Source of the DNA: Shouchella oshimensis
Lineage (GTDB): Bacteria; Bacillota; Bacilli; Bacillales; Bacillaceae_D
Direction of reading: 5' to 3'
Assembly (NCBI RefSeq): GCF_002019765.1
Contig: NZ_KV917380.1
Coordinates: forward strand, 2,638,667-2,702,666
DNA length: 64,000 bases
The notes beneath the pieces were generated by a model. That model did not search any database. It saw only the letters and a list, made by a program, of their open reading frames with translations, and had not been told where the DNA came from. Of this stretch, positions 1 through 8,370 are shown piece by piece (the first letter of the stretch is position 1; each line of letters starts with the position of its first letter). The translations under genes were made by a program, and so were the position numbers.

Positions 1-3000
1 CGTTTCCGTATCCTGTACCCCATCCGCTTTTTGTGACTCGACCAGCGGATTGTGAAGGCATTGGCGTACCACTTGGCGCCGCCCAGTCATCACCATTGTG
101 CGGTTGTATTCTACCCGTGATAGGATGACGCCTAGCCGGGTTAAAGGAAGATGACTTTCTAAATGGAGACGGCCAACCCGGACCATTGCCTCCGCCACCT
201 GCGCTAAAGTCAGGCAGTAAGCCTTTCACATAATCAATGACCTTATTCTTGGCATAACCAAAAGCCCCTTTTGACATCTCACCCATGCCACCAGGGAAGC
301 TAGGAGCGACAACGCCCATAGTATCTAATACTTTATTCATGAGGTTCTTAGCACCTCCTGCCATCCAGTCCCATACGTCCATTGCTTTGTCTTTTAGGGC
401 ACCAACACCGTTTTTCACAGCGCCTACAGCACGTCCACCCATGTCCTTTGTCCAATCAATCGCACCGGATACAAATTTACCAACGCCATTGTTGTAATGA
501 GGCAGGGAACCTAAGAAGCTTTTCGTATCGGGACCACTCATGACAGCGGTACCTCTTGGCATGTTGACTAAGGTATCTGAGTCAGGAGACATCGCCAGCC
601 GTCCATTTGGAAACTGAATCAATTCCTCCATACCGCCATCACCGACCATCGCAAGACCGCCAGGGTGCCCACCTGTACCTTTAGCATATTGCGGAATTTC
701 GCTGTTGTTTAGCTGACGTCCTCTATTGCCTCCACCTGACGCACTCGCATAGTTCGGCTTCCATTCTGGCAATCTAGTGCTTACTCCGATCTTATCAAGC
801 ACCCAGTTCACGCCACGAATAACGCCGTTAACACCTATTGATAAACCATCCAACATGTTGTTACTAACTTTCTTTATACCATCCATAACTTTGCTGGCCA
901 TCGATCCTATACCGTCACCAATTCGCTTAGGAAGCCCTTTTGCTAAATTGACCATATCAGTGAACTTATTCTTGATGTTCGTCCACATGTCATTCAAAAT
1001 ACCTGACACTCGATCTTTCGCAGTATTAAAACCATCGCGAATCCCATTCCGTATGTCTGTGACACGACTACTAATACCGTCGTAAATCCGCTTCCAGATG
1101 CCTTTAATGAATGAAAATACGGTATTGAATATTGAAGATATGATATTTTTCGCGTTATTAAATGTCGTTCTAATACGGTTGTATATGTTAATAACAGCAT
1201 TTCTAATCGTATTAAAGACCAGTTGCCATATGTTTTTAAGAAACGCAAATACGGAATTGAAGATGGATTTAGTGTTATTGAATATATTGATCCAACCTTG
1301 TTTGACTGTATTGAAAATCTTCAATACTAAACCTCTTAAAAAGTTAAAGACGTTATTAAACAATGACGTAATAAAGTTTCGAACTGCGTTAAAAATTGAC
1401 TTTGTGGTGTTGAAAATGTTCGTCCAGCCTTGTTTAAAAGTGTTAAAAACCGATTTAACGGTATTAACAACAAACGAAGCAATTGTATTCCACACCGCTT
1501 TAATAAAACGCCATACCGCATTAAAAACAGTAGATGTTATGGCTTTTATGGCATTGAACGACGTTTTCACGTTCAATAACACCATATCGAGAGCACCTTT
1601 AAGAATGGATCTAATTATTGTCCACGCGCCACTCAATATAGTCTTGATTGAATCCCATAGCCCTTTCCAATTACCTGTAAAAAGAGCAACAAAGAAATCA
1701 ATGATACCAATGATTATTTTAAGAGCACCTTCGATCACACCAACGATAATAGGAAAAATAATTTGAACAACCTTAAGGATGTATTCGATTGCCGGTACCA
1801 ACACTTTATTAATGACCCATACAACTACATTTAAGGCTTTTTCAATCATCTTTGCTGCAACCAAAATAGCGACTCTTATAATTGGAAATACCTTCTGTAC
1901 TATTGATAAGAGTGCAGGTAAAACAGATTGAATGATTGAGAGAACCACTTTAATTAACACTGTCAAAACAGTTACTACTGTTGTAATTACTTTCTCAACA
2001 ACTGCTAATATCACAGGGAAAAGCTTCTGAACTACGCTTAGTAAAGTCGGAATTATAATTGTCGCGATTATCTTTATCACTTGTCCGACTGTCTCAATAA
2101 TACTAGAGATAATCGGAATAACTTTTAGAACAAAACTAAAGATCTGTGTAAAAATCTTTTTTACGGCATCAAGAAACAACGGCAATACAAGCGATACAAT
2201 TGTCATGATTGCTTTGATAACAGTCTGTTGGATCTCTAACCATGTAGAGAAGAGTTGTTTTATAATTGGAATGACTAATGGAATTAAGGTACTTACTGTC
2301 GTAGAAACAATCTCAACTACTTCGCTAAAGACATCGCCTATACTTTTGAATGAGTTTCCTAACTCCTCAAAAACTGGTTTTAATGATCCGAAACTGTCTT
2401 GGATCGTATCTTTTGTTTTATTCAACTCAGGCATTAACTCAGATAAAACATCATTGAAAGCATTTCTAAAAGCATCGAAAATCGGCTTCAATGCTGTCAT
2501 AACCGATGAAATTGTGTCTCTTATTCCGTTCCAAGCTGACTGTATGCCCTCTCTGAAACCCTCATTCGTTTGATACAAACGATAGAAAGTAGAGATTAAA
2601 CTAACAATAATCCCAATTATGATTCCAACAGGTCCAGTCAGACCTAACAGCCTTGTTCCAAATCCCGCAATAGCTGGAGCGACCATTGATAGTGCTCCAC
2701 CCACGCTACTAAAACCCGCTTTTAATGAATCTGTGAATCCACTAAATATCGATGAAACACGGTCTCTCATGCCTTCACCGAAAACATTCGCAAATCCTTG
2801 ACCTACGCCTCTGAAAAACCCTTTAACGCTCTCAAAACCGTTACTCAACCCTACAAGGAAGCTGTCTTTAAACCATTCAGCCGAGGCTTTACCAAAATCT
2901 GAAAAGAACGTAAGTATTGCTGTGCCTGCTGTCCCGAGCCAATCTCCAACGGCAGACGCCGCGACCTTAATACTTTCAAAAACGCGATCAACTGCAGCTC

Positions 3001-5260
3001 GGAATGTTTCAGAACGTTGGTATGCAGTATAGAAAATAGCTGCTAAAGATGCCAATAAAACAGCAATAATCACATATGGGTTTTTAAGCATTGTTAAGTT
3101 CAGCGCTCGCATTCCGGCTGTCATCCCAACTAAAACACCACGAACTCCTTTTCCACTTTTAGAAAATGCTAACCAATAAGCGCGATTCGCTTTTAGAAGC
3201 GCTGTATTAATGGCGATTGCGGCACTATTGGCTTTTTTTGCAACAGTTAGAGCTACGAAAGCCACTCTACTTGCGACTAAATATGTTATTAAACCAGCTA
3301 GTAGTGGTGCAAATAATTTCGTATCTGCCATGGCACTAGTTAACGGTCCTATAACTTCTTTCAGCGCAATTGCCAAAGCCGAAAAAGCCGCCACTAATGT
3401 CATGCCGACTATGCTAGCTATTGGTTTTAAAGCCTGTCCAACATCTTTTAACACCTTCAAAAAATCACCAGACAAAAATGTACCTATGTCTTGAAAAGTG
3501 TCGTTGAGTGGTTTTGCTGCGGGTTTCATCATGCGAAATGAATCCATAATTAAATTAGTCATATTACCAAATGAATTTCCAAACCAACTCATAAATGATT
3601 GCAAACCCGGTTTAATCGGTTCCATTAAATTTGCCATATTGGAAGATATGGACGATTTCATTGAATCAACAGAACCAACCCATGTGTCTTTCATTCGTTC
3701 CATTAAGCCACCCATGCTTGCGGTAGCTCCAGCAACGCCATCGGTACCATTCTGCATGCCCTCAACTAGATCATCTATCGCTTCTACTGAAGACATGGAG
3801 CCAGATGAAATTTCTTTTTTCATTTCATCTACGCTTTTATTCGTTTGATTTGCCAATATCTTAAGAGCAGGAACCCCAGCAGACGCTAACCTGTTTATTT
3901 GATCCATACTGAGCGTACCGGAAACTTGCATATCACCAAATGCGCTTGCAATCTGATTAAGACCTTCTGCTCCTTTACCTGAACCTGCAGCCGCATCACC
4001 GATTGCTTGCATTGTAGGGATAACTTTATTCTCGTCCATACCAAAAGCAACTAAGTTTCTAGCCGTTTCTGCTAAATCAGGAAATGCAAAAGGTGTGGTT
4101 CTAGCGAAATCTAGTACATCATCTAAAAATGCACTTGCATCCTCTGCGTTGCCCATCATTACTTCTAAAGATACGTTTGCATTCTCAATTGCTGAAAGAC
4201 GTTTCATTCCAGTTCCAGCCATAGAGCCAGCACTTAACAATCCTAATACCGCTGCATATCCCTTTACAACGTTAGTAGCTTCTCTAAAAGGGGTTATTAT
4301 AGAATTTCGAACAACGTTTGCGACTGTAGAACCTGTTCTAGCTGCATTAGTTGAAACACTAACCAATCCATTGTTAAAGTCAGTAAGTTGTTTTCTTGCG
4401 CCACCCAATACATTAGATAGCCCTCTCCTAAACCTACCGACTGCACTTGTAGCCTGATCCGTACTCTTAACAGCTTGTCCCATCCCTTGCGTAACTTGCT
4501 GTTGCATCCCGCTAAACTGTCTTGAAAGTAATCCTGTTCCGATACCTACATTGGTTAATCGGTTTTCTAAAGCAAGAGACGCACCACTGACTGATCGTAA
4601 GCCTGACTGTGCATTAGAAGAAAAGCTTTGCATACTTTGCGTCATTCGCCTTTGAGCGTTTCCGAATTGCCTTGACATCTCGCCTGTGCCTACACCTACA
4701 TCCGCTAAACGGTTATTAAGTGATAGAGCGGCTCCGCTTATACTTTGAATACCTCTGGTTGTATTAGTGGAAAAGCGCTGAAATTCCCGTGATGCAACAC
4801 CTGATGTTCTTGTTGTTTCATCTAAACCCTTTTTAACAGCCGGTATTGATTTTGCGGTACCGTCAATGGATTTCTTGAGAGTGTCCGTTGCCCGCACTAC
4901 TCTAGGAATATTTCTCGATGTGATTCGAGTTAAGTTACTAACTCCACTCGCTACTCTTCCAGTAGAATCAGAGACGTCTGTCATCCGATTCCCTAATTTA
5001 AGAGTCTGCCCTTCGGCATTTTTCATCCCTCTTGCTAGACGGTTTATACGACCAGTCATTTTAACTGTTGTACCATCTGCGCGTTTTATCTGTCTTTCAA
5101 ATGTCCTAATGGACTTATTTGTTCCTGCCATCGATTTATCTGCACCGACGGTACTTTTTGCAAATGCTTTTATGTCTGAGTCAACCTTTTTCATAGCCGC
5201 TCTAATCCCTTTAGCTTGAGCGGTAAACATCATACGCATTTCTCTTACTGTTGTAGCCAT
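1..5260 (-). CDS. Tail tape measure protein with C-terminal M23 peptidase domain (partial, runs off left edge)
   Basis: Open without a stop from the ATG at 5260 to the window edge, at least 1,753 codons. Tape measure proteins set siphovirus tail length and reach the cell envelope at DNA injection. Seen here: an N-terminal part rich in Ser, Thr and Arg with a duplicated 50-residue unit; hydrophobic stretches near residues 655-740 and, very long, near 1020-1207; then amphipathic Phe/Asn/Trp-rich repeats (about 1214-1407); then Gly-rich linkers; finally, near residue 1720, the start of an M23 (LytM-type) fold with PHNGDDWAAPSGTP and SAGRV. The HxxxD zinc-ligand spacing is visible, but the distal HxH motif lies outside the window. 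The order after the G/GT chaperone genes is the usual one for lambda-like tails. Identity is sure; peptidase activity is inferred. Confidence 0.93.
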   Translation of the reverse strand, partial: MATTVREMRMMFTAQAKGIRAAMKKVDSDIKAFAKSTVGADKSMAGTNKSIRTFERQIKRADGTTVKMTGRINRLARGMKNAEGQTLKLGNRMTDVSDSTGRVASGVSNLTRITSRNIPRVVRATDTLKKSIDGTAKSIPAVKKGLDETTRTSGVASREFQRFSTNTTRGIQSISGAALSLNNRLADVGVGTGEMSRQFGNAQRRMTQSMQSFSSNAQSGLRSVSGASLALENRLTNVGIGTGLLSRQFSGMQQQVTQGMGQAVKSTDQATSAVGRFRRGLSNVLGGARKQLTDFNNGLVSVSTNAARTGSTVANVVRNSIITPFREATNVVKGYAAVLGLLSAGSMAGTGMKRLSAIENANVSLEVMMGNAEDASAFLDDVLDFARTTPFAFPDLAETARNLVAFGMDENKVIPTMQAIGDAAAGSGKGAEGLNQIASAFGDMQVSGTLSMDQINRLASAGVPALKILANQTNKSVDEMKKEISSGSMSSVEAIDDLVEGMQNGTDGVAGATASMGGLMERMKDTWVGSVDSMKSSISSNMANLMEPIKPGLQSFMSWFGNSFGNMTNLIMDSFRMMKPAAKPLNDTFQDIGTFLSGDFLKVLKDVGQALKPIASIVGMTLVAAFSALAIALKEVIGPLTSAMADTKLFAPLLAGLITYLVASRVAFVALTVAKKANSAAIAINTALLKANRAYWLAFSKSGKGVRGVLVGMTAGMRALNLTMLKNPYVIIAVLLASLAAIFYTAYQRSETFRAAVDRVFESIKVAASAVGDWLGTAGTAILTFFSDFGKASAEWFKDSFLVGLSNGFESVKGFFRGVGQGFANVFGEGMRDRVSSIFSGFTDSLKAGFSSVGGALSMVAPAIAGFGTRLLGLTGPVGIIIGIIVSLISTFYRLYQTNEGFREGIQSAWNGIRDTISSVMTALKPIFDAFRNAFNDVLSELMPELNKTKDTIQDSFGSLKPVFEELGNSFKSIGDVFSEVVEIVSTTVSTLIPLVIPIIKQLFSTWLEIQQTVIKAIMTIVSLVLPLFLDAVKKIFTQIFSFVLKVIPIISSIIETVGQVIKIIATIIIPTLLSVVQKLFPVILAVVEKVITTVVTVLTVLIKVVLSIIQSVLPALLSIVQKVFPIIRVAILVAAKMIEKALNVVVWVINKVLVPAIEYILKVVQIIFPIIVGVIEGALKIIIGIIDFFVALFTGNWKGLWDSIKTILSGAWTIIRSILKGALDMVLLNVKTSFNAIKAITSTVFNAVWRFIKAVWNTIASFVVNTVKSVFNTFKQGWTNIFNTTKSIFNAVRNFITSLFNNVFNFLRGLVLKIFNTVKQGWINIFNNTKSIFNSVFAFLKNIWQLVFNTIRNAVINIYNRIRTTFNNAKNIISSIFNTVFSFIKGIWKRIYDGISSRVTDIRNGIRDGFNTAKDRVSGILNDMWTNIKNKFTDMVNLAKGLPKRIGDGIGSMASKVMDGIKKVSNNMLDGLSIGVNGVIRGVNWVLDKIGVSTRLPEWKPNYASASGGGNRGRQLNNSEIPQYAKGTGGHPGGLAMVGDGGMEELIQFPNGRLAMSPDSDTLVNMPRGTAVMSGPDTKSFLGSLPHYNNGVGKFVSGAIDWTKDMGGRAVGAVKNGVGALKDKAMDVWDWMAGGAKNLMNKVLDTMGVVAPSFPGGMGEMSKGAFGYAKNKVIDYVKGLLPDFSAGGGGNGPGWPSPFRKSSSFNPARRHPITGRIQPHNGDDWAAPSGTPMPSQSAGRVTKSGWGTGYGN
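1040..1620 (-). repeat. Degenerate amphipathic repeats inside the tape measure gene
   Basis: The encoded protein cycles through related units such as FNTFKQGWTNIFNTTKSIFN followed by FNTVKQGWINIFNNTKSIFN, with spacer helices of similar composition. The DNA shows the matching T/A-rich periodicity. It looks like internal duplication that lengthens the tape measure helix. Confidence 0.7.
4510..4752 (-). repeat. Two tandem 150-bp units in the tape measure gene
   Basis: Two copies with a 150-base period (matching positions 4533 and 4683) encode SGAALSLNNRLADVGVGTG and SGASLALENRLTNVGIGTG, each followed by a Ser-Arg-Gln-Phe step. The period keeps the reading frame, so the unit is 50 residues long. 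Confidence 0.75.
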
Positions 5261-5287
5261 CAACTTCCCCCTTTCTCCTTGAAGAAG

Positions 5288-5316
5288 GCATAATAAAAAG
5301 CCTCCCAATTGGGAAG
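5288..5316 (-). terminator. Rho-independent terminator after the 5322-5936 gene
   Basis: On the minus strand an imperfect hairpin (AAGC-TCCC paired with GGGA-GCTT) is followed by a T-rich stretch. It lies between the stop at 5322 and the tape measure start at 5260. Confidence 0.65.
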
Positions 5317-5321
5317 CTTCT

Positions 5322-5936
5322 CTATTTAACTAACGCAACAACTTTAGGGTACTCTTTTTTGTCACATCTGAAATACAAAGTGTATTCAACGACACCATCT
5401 TTTACAGTCATTACAGCTAAAGAGTCATCTTTTTTCCTTCCACCTATTGCCGCACCGACAATTGCTCCTGCACCAGCTGTTAAAACACCACCAACGATTG
5501 CGCCGGCTGCTGCCTTTCCCGCTGAACGCTTCCCCTTCTCATCCCAACTAAGAGAGGTTATTTCAACTCTGGTATTTCCAAATACTATATTATTTTCTTT
5601 TTTACTAGGTGACAAAGTAATTTTCCCTGGTGGTATTTCAGGGTGCCCGCCAAGATAATCTAACTTAACTTTTTTCTCTTCGTATTCGGACTGGTCTTTT
5701 AACTGTTCCCGAATGCTTTTACCAGGATCGGGCGTCCACATATCTTCGATAGCTTCTTTTGTGTAACCGCCTTTTTCCATTAGCTTCTCATCAATTTTCT
5801 TGATTTTTTCTTCAATCTTCCTTGTTTTCTCTTCGTCCTTTTGCTGCTTTAAAAGCTTCTTTTCTGCTTTTTTCTCTTCCTTTGCTATCCTAGTAGCTTC
5901 TTTTTTCGCAATCTTTTCTTCGCTTTTCTTAAACAT
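5322..5936 (-). CDS. Unrecognised protein with charged coiled coil and glycine-zipper segment (moron candidate)
   Basis: 204 aa from the ATG at 5936, which has GAGGTG at good spacing; the in-frame GTG at 5945 overlaps that ribosome site and is less likely. Residues 1-60 are a Lys/Glu-rich coiled coil, residues 75-135 a beta-rich part, and then an Ala/Gly segment (AAAGAIVGGVLTAGAGAIVG) resembling a glycine-zipper membrane insertion element, followed by a short beta domain. I do not recognise a family with certainty. The gene sits between the tail chaperones and the tape measure gene with its own promoter and terminator, which marks it as an added single-gene unit in the tail operon. It may act on the host membrane or surface; this is inference. 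Confidence 0.75.
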   Translation of the reverse strand: MFKKSEEKIAKKEATRIAKEEKKAEKKLLKQQKDEEKTRKIEEKIKKIDEKLMEKGGYTKEAIEDMWTPDPGKSIREQLKDQSEYEEKKVKLDYLGGHPEIPPGKITLSPSKKENNIVFGNTRVEITSLSWDEKGKRSAGKAAAGAIVGGVLTAGAGAIVGAAIGGRKKDDSLAVMTVKDGVVEYTLYFRCDKKEYPKVVALVK

Positions 5937-5981
5937 CACGATCACCTCTACCTAGTCTATTAGTAGTAGTATACGTGATTC

Positions 5982-6012
5982 ATTATATAAAAGGATTCAT
6001 TCGACAAAATAA
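5982..6012 (-). promoter_or_regulatory. Candidate sigma-A promoter of the 5322-5936 gene
   Basis: Minus strand: a perfect -10 TATAAT at 5987-5982 lies about 50 bases before the start. A weak -35 (TTTTGT) stands 16 bases upstream. Confidence 0.5.
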
Positions 6013-6019
6013 GACACCC

Positions 6020-6819
6020 TTAATCTAGAGCCATTCGTTTCAAGCGCTCCTCGTCCCACTCGTAAACCTTCGCAGTATCTTGCTTTTTCTTTGGCTCAAG
6101 GCTTTTCACAAAGTCGCGTTGCGCATTCGCTTCTTTGCGATCCTGCGGTTGTCTAGCGTTAATTCGAGACACATGGTCCATGTATAGAGCCAACTTCTTC
6201 TCTTCCACCTTTGCCTCGTCCTCTTCGAGCGCCATGTCCATAAACTTCAATAACTCAACAGCCTTGCCGTTAACAATTTCAGATCGACCACCAAGCTTAT
6301 GCGCAAGTTTGATGATGAAGGCTTCGCTTATGCTGGCGCCTTCGACTTCTCTCCCGCTACCTTCTTGCCCAACTGGATAAACGTAAGTTTGGCCTTGGTT
6401 CCAGCTAAAGACTTTTTTGCGCGCTTCCACAGCTTCTCGATATCATTTTCTTCTATAACGGCATCGTAAATATCCAATGCATCAATTGCTTTTTGTTGTA
6501 CTAAGATTTTATATTCCACGCCTGATAGGATGGATAATAGTTTAAATGCTTGTTCAGGTAGATAAACGGCCAACGTATCAAATGAACCTGTTAACTTCGC
6601 AATGAAAGCCATATCTGCTTCTTCGCCCTCTTCCTCAGCGTTAAACAGTTCCCCGAATAACTCTTTTAATTGACTGTCTTGTTCTACTTTAGTGAAGATA
6701 TCCTTAACCACTTTCATTAATTCTTGAAACTGAAACAAGTTTAAATCCTCTACTGAATGTTGTTCTTTTTGTACTACACCATTGTCATCTTTGTATATTA
6801 CTGTAACTTTTGTCGCCAT
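6020..6819 (-). CDS. Tail assembly chaperone gpGT, -1 frameshift product
   Basis: The reading frame at 6430-6020 has no good start of its own. It continues the gene starting at 6819 after a -1 shift at A-AAA-AAG (6418-6412): 136 zero-frame codons followed by 130 codons beginning VFSWNQGQTY, about 266 aa in all. In lambda-like tails the G and GT proteins load onto the tape measure protein and recruit tube subunits, GT being made at low rate. Position directly before the tape measure (apart from the inserted moron) fits. The T part is rich in charged residues and ends in WDEERLKRMALD. Confidence 0.85.
6328..6819 (-). CDS. Tail assembly chaperone gpG
   Basis: 163 aa, zero-frame product. It starts at an ATG preceded by a good ribosome site and lies after the tail tube gene. 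The protein is mainly helical and acidic in the middle (FNAEEEGEEADMAF) and ends in a basic tail that reads past the frameshift site. It shows no enzyme motif, as expected for gpG-like chaperones. The assignment rests on position, size and the frameshift architecture rather than on residue identity. Confidence 0.85.
   Translation of the reverse strand: MATKVTVIYKDDNGVVQKEQHSVEDLNLFQFQELMKVVKDIFTKVEQDSQLKELFGELFNAEEEGEEADMAFIAKLTGSFDTLAVYLPEQAFKLLSILSGVEYKILVQQKAIDALDIYDAVIEENDIEKLWKRAKKSLAGTKAKLTFIQLGKKVAGEKSKAPA
6372..6418 (-). other. -1 programmed frameshift signal (A AAA AAG plus downstream stem)
   Basis: The heptamer at 6418-6412 is in the zero frame as codons AAA AAG. Five bases later AGCTGGA can pair with TCCAGTT (7 bp, one G-U) across a 22-base loop, a position usual for a stimulatory structure. 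Confidence 0.8.
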
Positions 6820-6861
6820 TATATGCCTCCTAATAGTTGAGGGGCAGAAGCCCCTATTTTA

Positions 6862-6934
6862 TTATTCCTCTTCTTCAATTGGCTCGTCTAAGTCCCCGTC
6901 CGGCTCATCCGGTTCCGGCTGGGGGACATTAGGG
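6862..6934 (-). other. +1 frameshift site CCC TAA and 22-codon acidic/proline extension of the tail tube protein
   Basis: The tube gene ends ACT CCC TAA. Moving the CCC-bound ribosome forward one base to CCT skips the stop and opens a frame reading NVPQPEPDEPDG and on to four Glu codons, with a stop at 6864-6862. The extra frame has protein-like composition. Listeria phages such as PSA are known to use +1 shifts at the ends of structural genes. Confidence 0.65.
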
Positions 6935-7480
6935 AGTAGCGTTTGGATCAACTGGACCAACGTAAAAGAAATTCCCTTTCTTGTTTGCATCCATTCCATC
7001 GCGCGGGTACATCGAGAATGTCAATGTGATATTCCCTTGCTCATTACCAAACGCCCGACTCCAATCACCCGTTGATGCCATCTTGTAAATGGTGATATCA
7101 ACTTCTTCATCTTCACGACCGCGTGGGTGTATACGAATCGGCTTCGCTTTTTCTCGCATAGATGAACCGATCTTTGCATCAGTGATACCCACCTTTTCAC
7201 CTGATTCATTTTCTACCGAATCTGTGTAACTCATAGCCGCTTCTAGAATCTTCAAGCTCTCTTCAAACGCTACAATCGTTAATTCACCTGTATAACCAAC
7301 AATTCGTTGATCGACGGGTGTATTACCGAAATCCGCAGCCACAATATCCTCTAATTCAGGCGTAAGCGTTAACTCCCCACCCTCTGCTTGGATAAGTGTT
7401 TTACCATCAAAATTTAAAGCGTCTGAACCTTCACCAACTGTAATGTCAGCCATACCAAATACCGCTTTACTCGGATCCAT
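6929..7480 (-). CDS. Major tail tube protein
   Basis: 183 aa from the ATG at 7480. It has the profile of a gpV-like tube subunit: beta-rich, with an N-terminal segment on the tube theme (LIQAEGGELTLTPELEDI), a middle GYTGELTIVAFEES, and a C-terminal ITLTFSMYPRDG. The place between the connector genes and the G/GT chaperones is standard for siphoviruses. The start of the next gene upstream is only a base away. A second, longer form is probably made by a +1 shift at the last sense codon (see the site at 6862-6934). The family is inferred from position and fold-like pattern. Confidence 0.85.
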   Translation of the reverse strand: MDPSKAVFGMADITVGEGSDALNFDGKTLIQAEGGELTLTPELEDIVAADFGNTPVDQRIVGYTGELTIVAFEESLKILEAAMSYTDSVENESGEKVGITDAKIGSSMREKAKPIRIHPRGREDEEVDITIYKMASTGDWSRAFGNEQGNITLTFSMYPRDGMDANKKGNFFYVGPVDPNATP

Positions 7481-7902
7481 TATATTGCCTCCTCTAGTTT
7501 AATTAGCTCTACGTCAAAATTAATTGACCACGTATTTATGTTATCCACCACACCCATGTCAATGGGATCTTGGATAGCGGACATCAAAAAAACGAGGTAG
7601 CGTTCGCGCCACACCTCGTCTTTCACCTCTTGTTCAATTTGTATTTCAAAACGACCATCTTGCCCTCGCATATGGAAAAGGTCAAAGGTCTTTTGCGCTG
7701 CATATTCCGCATACTCCCAATCAGATGAACGAATCCATACCATGAAGTTAGGGAGGCGCATACGCGTTTCAGTCTTTGCAGGAGAACGACCGCCTTCATA
7801 GTAAACCGTCCCCGTATGATCAGAAGCAGTATATTGCCCGATCGTCCATTTTAGGTGACTCAATTCACGTTTTAGTTCATCCATCATCCATAGCTGAATC
7901 AT
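7480..7902 (-). CDS. Tail terminator / minor capsid-type head-tail joining protein
   Basis: 140 aa. The ATG at 7902 follows AGGGGGCG and overlaps the upstream gene by 4 bases, pointing to translational coupling. The protein is alpha/beta, with sequence features of the minor capsid family placed between the gp10-like protein and the tube protein: WTIGQYTASDHTGTVYYEGG early and INTWSINFDVELIKLEE at the end. Its slot corresponds to the lambda U / SPP1 gp17 tail-completion protein. Function follows from gene order. Confidence 0.75.
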   Translation of the reverse strand: MIQLWMMDELKRELSHLKWTIGQYTASDHTGTVYYEGGRSPAKTETRMRLPNFMVWIRSSDWEYAEYAAQKTFDLFHMRGQDGRFEIQIEQEVKDEVWRERYLVFLMSAIQDPIDMGVVDNINTWSINFDVELIKLEEAI

Positions 7903-8360
7903 TTGCGCCCCCTATCGATCGTCCGTCTTAAAATTCGATCACCTGTCTGTTGAAAGTCCCTTTCTGTCACTCTAACAGCTCGCTCCATATATAGCCTACC
8001 CGGTCGTTCTCCACGAAAAGCAGGCTTATTATGTGTTCGTCTACCCTTACCGCTCACATAATATTTATCGCCCGGCAACTTGTCGTGTACACCCATTCTA
8101 GGAGGTTCATAATGTCTTCTTAAAGCGTACTTCGAAGAAGAACCACCTTCAAATTCAAACCCTTGTCCCTTTTTCTTCGGTGGATCAAAAGAGATAGAGT
8201 CCTCTAAATCCCCTTCATCATGATGTACAAGTGCTTTAGTTCCCTCTTCCAGCAACGAACTGTACTTGCCTAGCTCTTGAATGGCTGCGCGCTCAAACCT
8301 CTTAGGCATTGCCTTAAACTCTTTTTCAAGCTCTTTCAACCCTCGCCATTGAACGTTCAT
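7899..8360 (-). CDS. HK97 gp10-like head-tail connector protein
   Basis: 153 aa from the ATG at 8360; longer versions of the frame would overlap the whole next gene and are unlikely. Beginning VQWRGLKELEKEFKAMPKRF, it has the helical start and the basic C-terminus (GDRILRRTIDRGRK) of HK97 gp10 proteins, which help join head and tail. Its stop overlaps the next start by 4 bases. The ribosome site (TAGGCG) is weak and coupling to the upstream gene, whose stop is 11 bases away, is likely. Confidence 0.75.
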   Translation of the reverse strand: MNVQWRGLKELEKEFKAMPKRFERAAIQELGKYSSLLEEGTKALVHHDEGDLEDSISFDPPKKKGQGFEFEGGSSSKYALRRHYEPPRMGVHDKLPGDKYYVSGKGRRTHNKPAFRGERPGRLYMERAVRVTERDFQQTGDRILRRTIDRGRK

Positions 8361-8370
8361 AAAATCGCGC

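Noticed and set aside
285-5219. Several plus-strand open frames of 60-220 codons opposite the tape measure gene
   Set aside because: All lie opposite one continuous coding frame, lack ribosome sites and have composition expected for the antisense of repetitive coding sequence.
6020-6430. Independent 136-codon gene after gpG
   Set aside because: Its only start codon lacks a ribosome site and lies inside gpG; the -1 slippery heptamer explains the frame as the GT extension.
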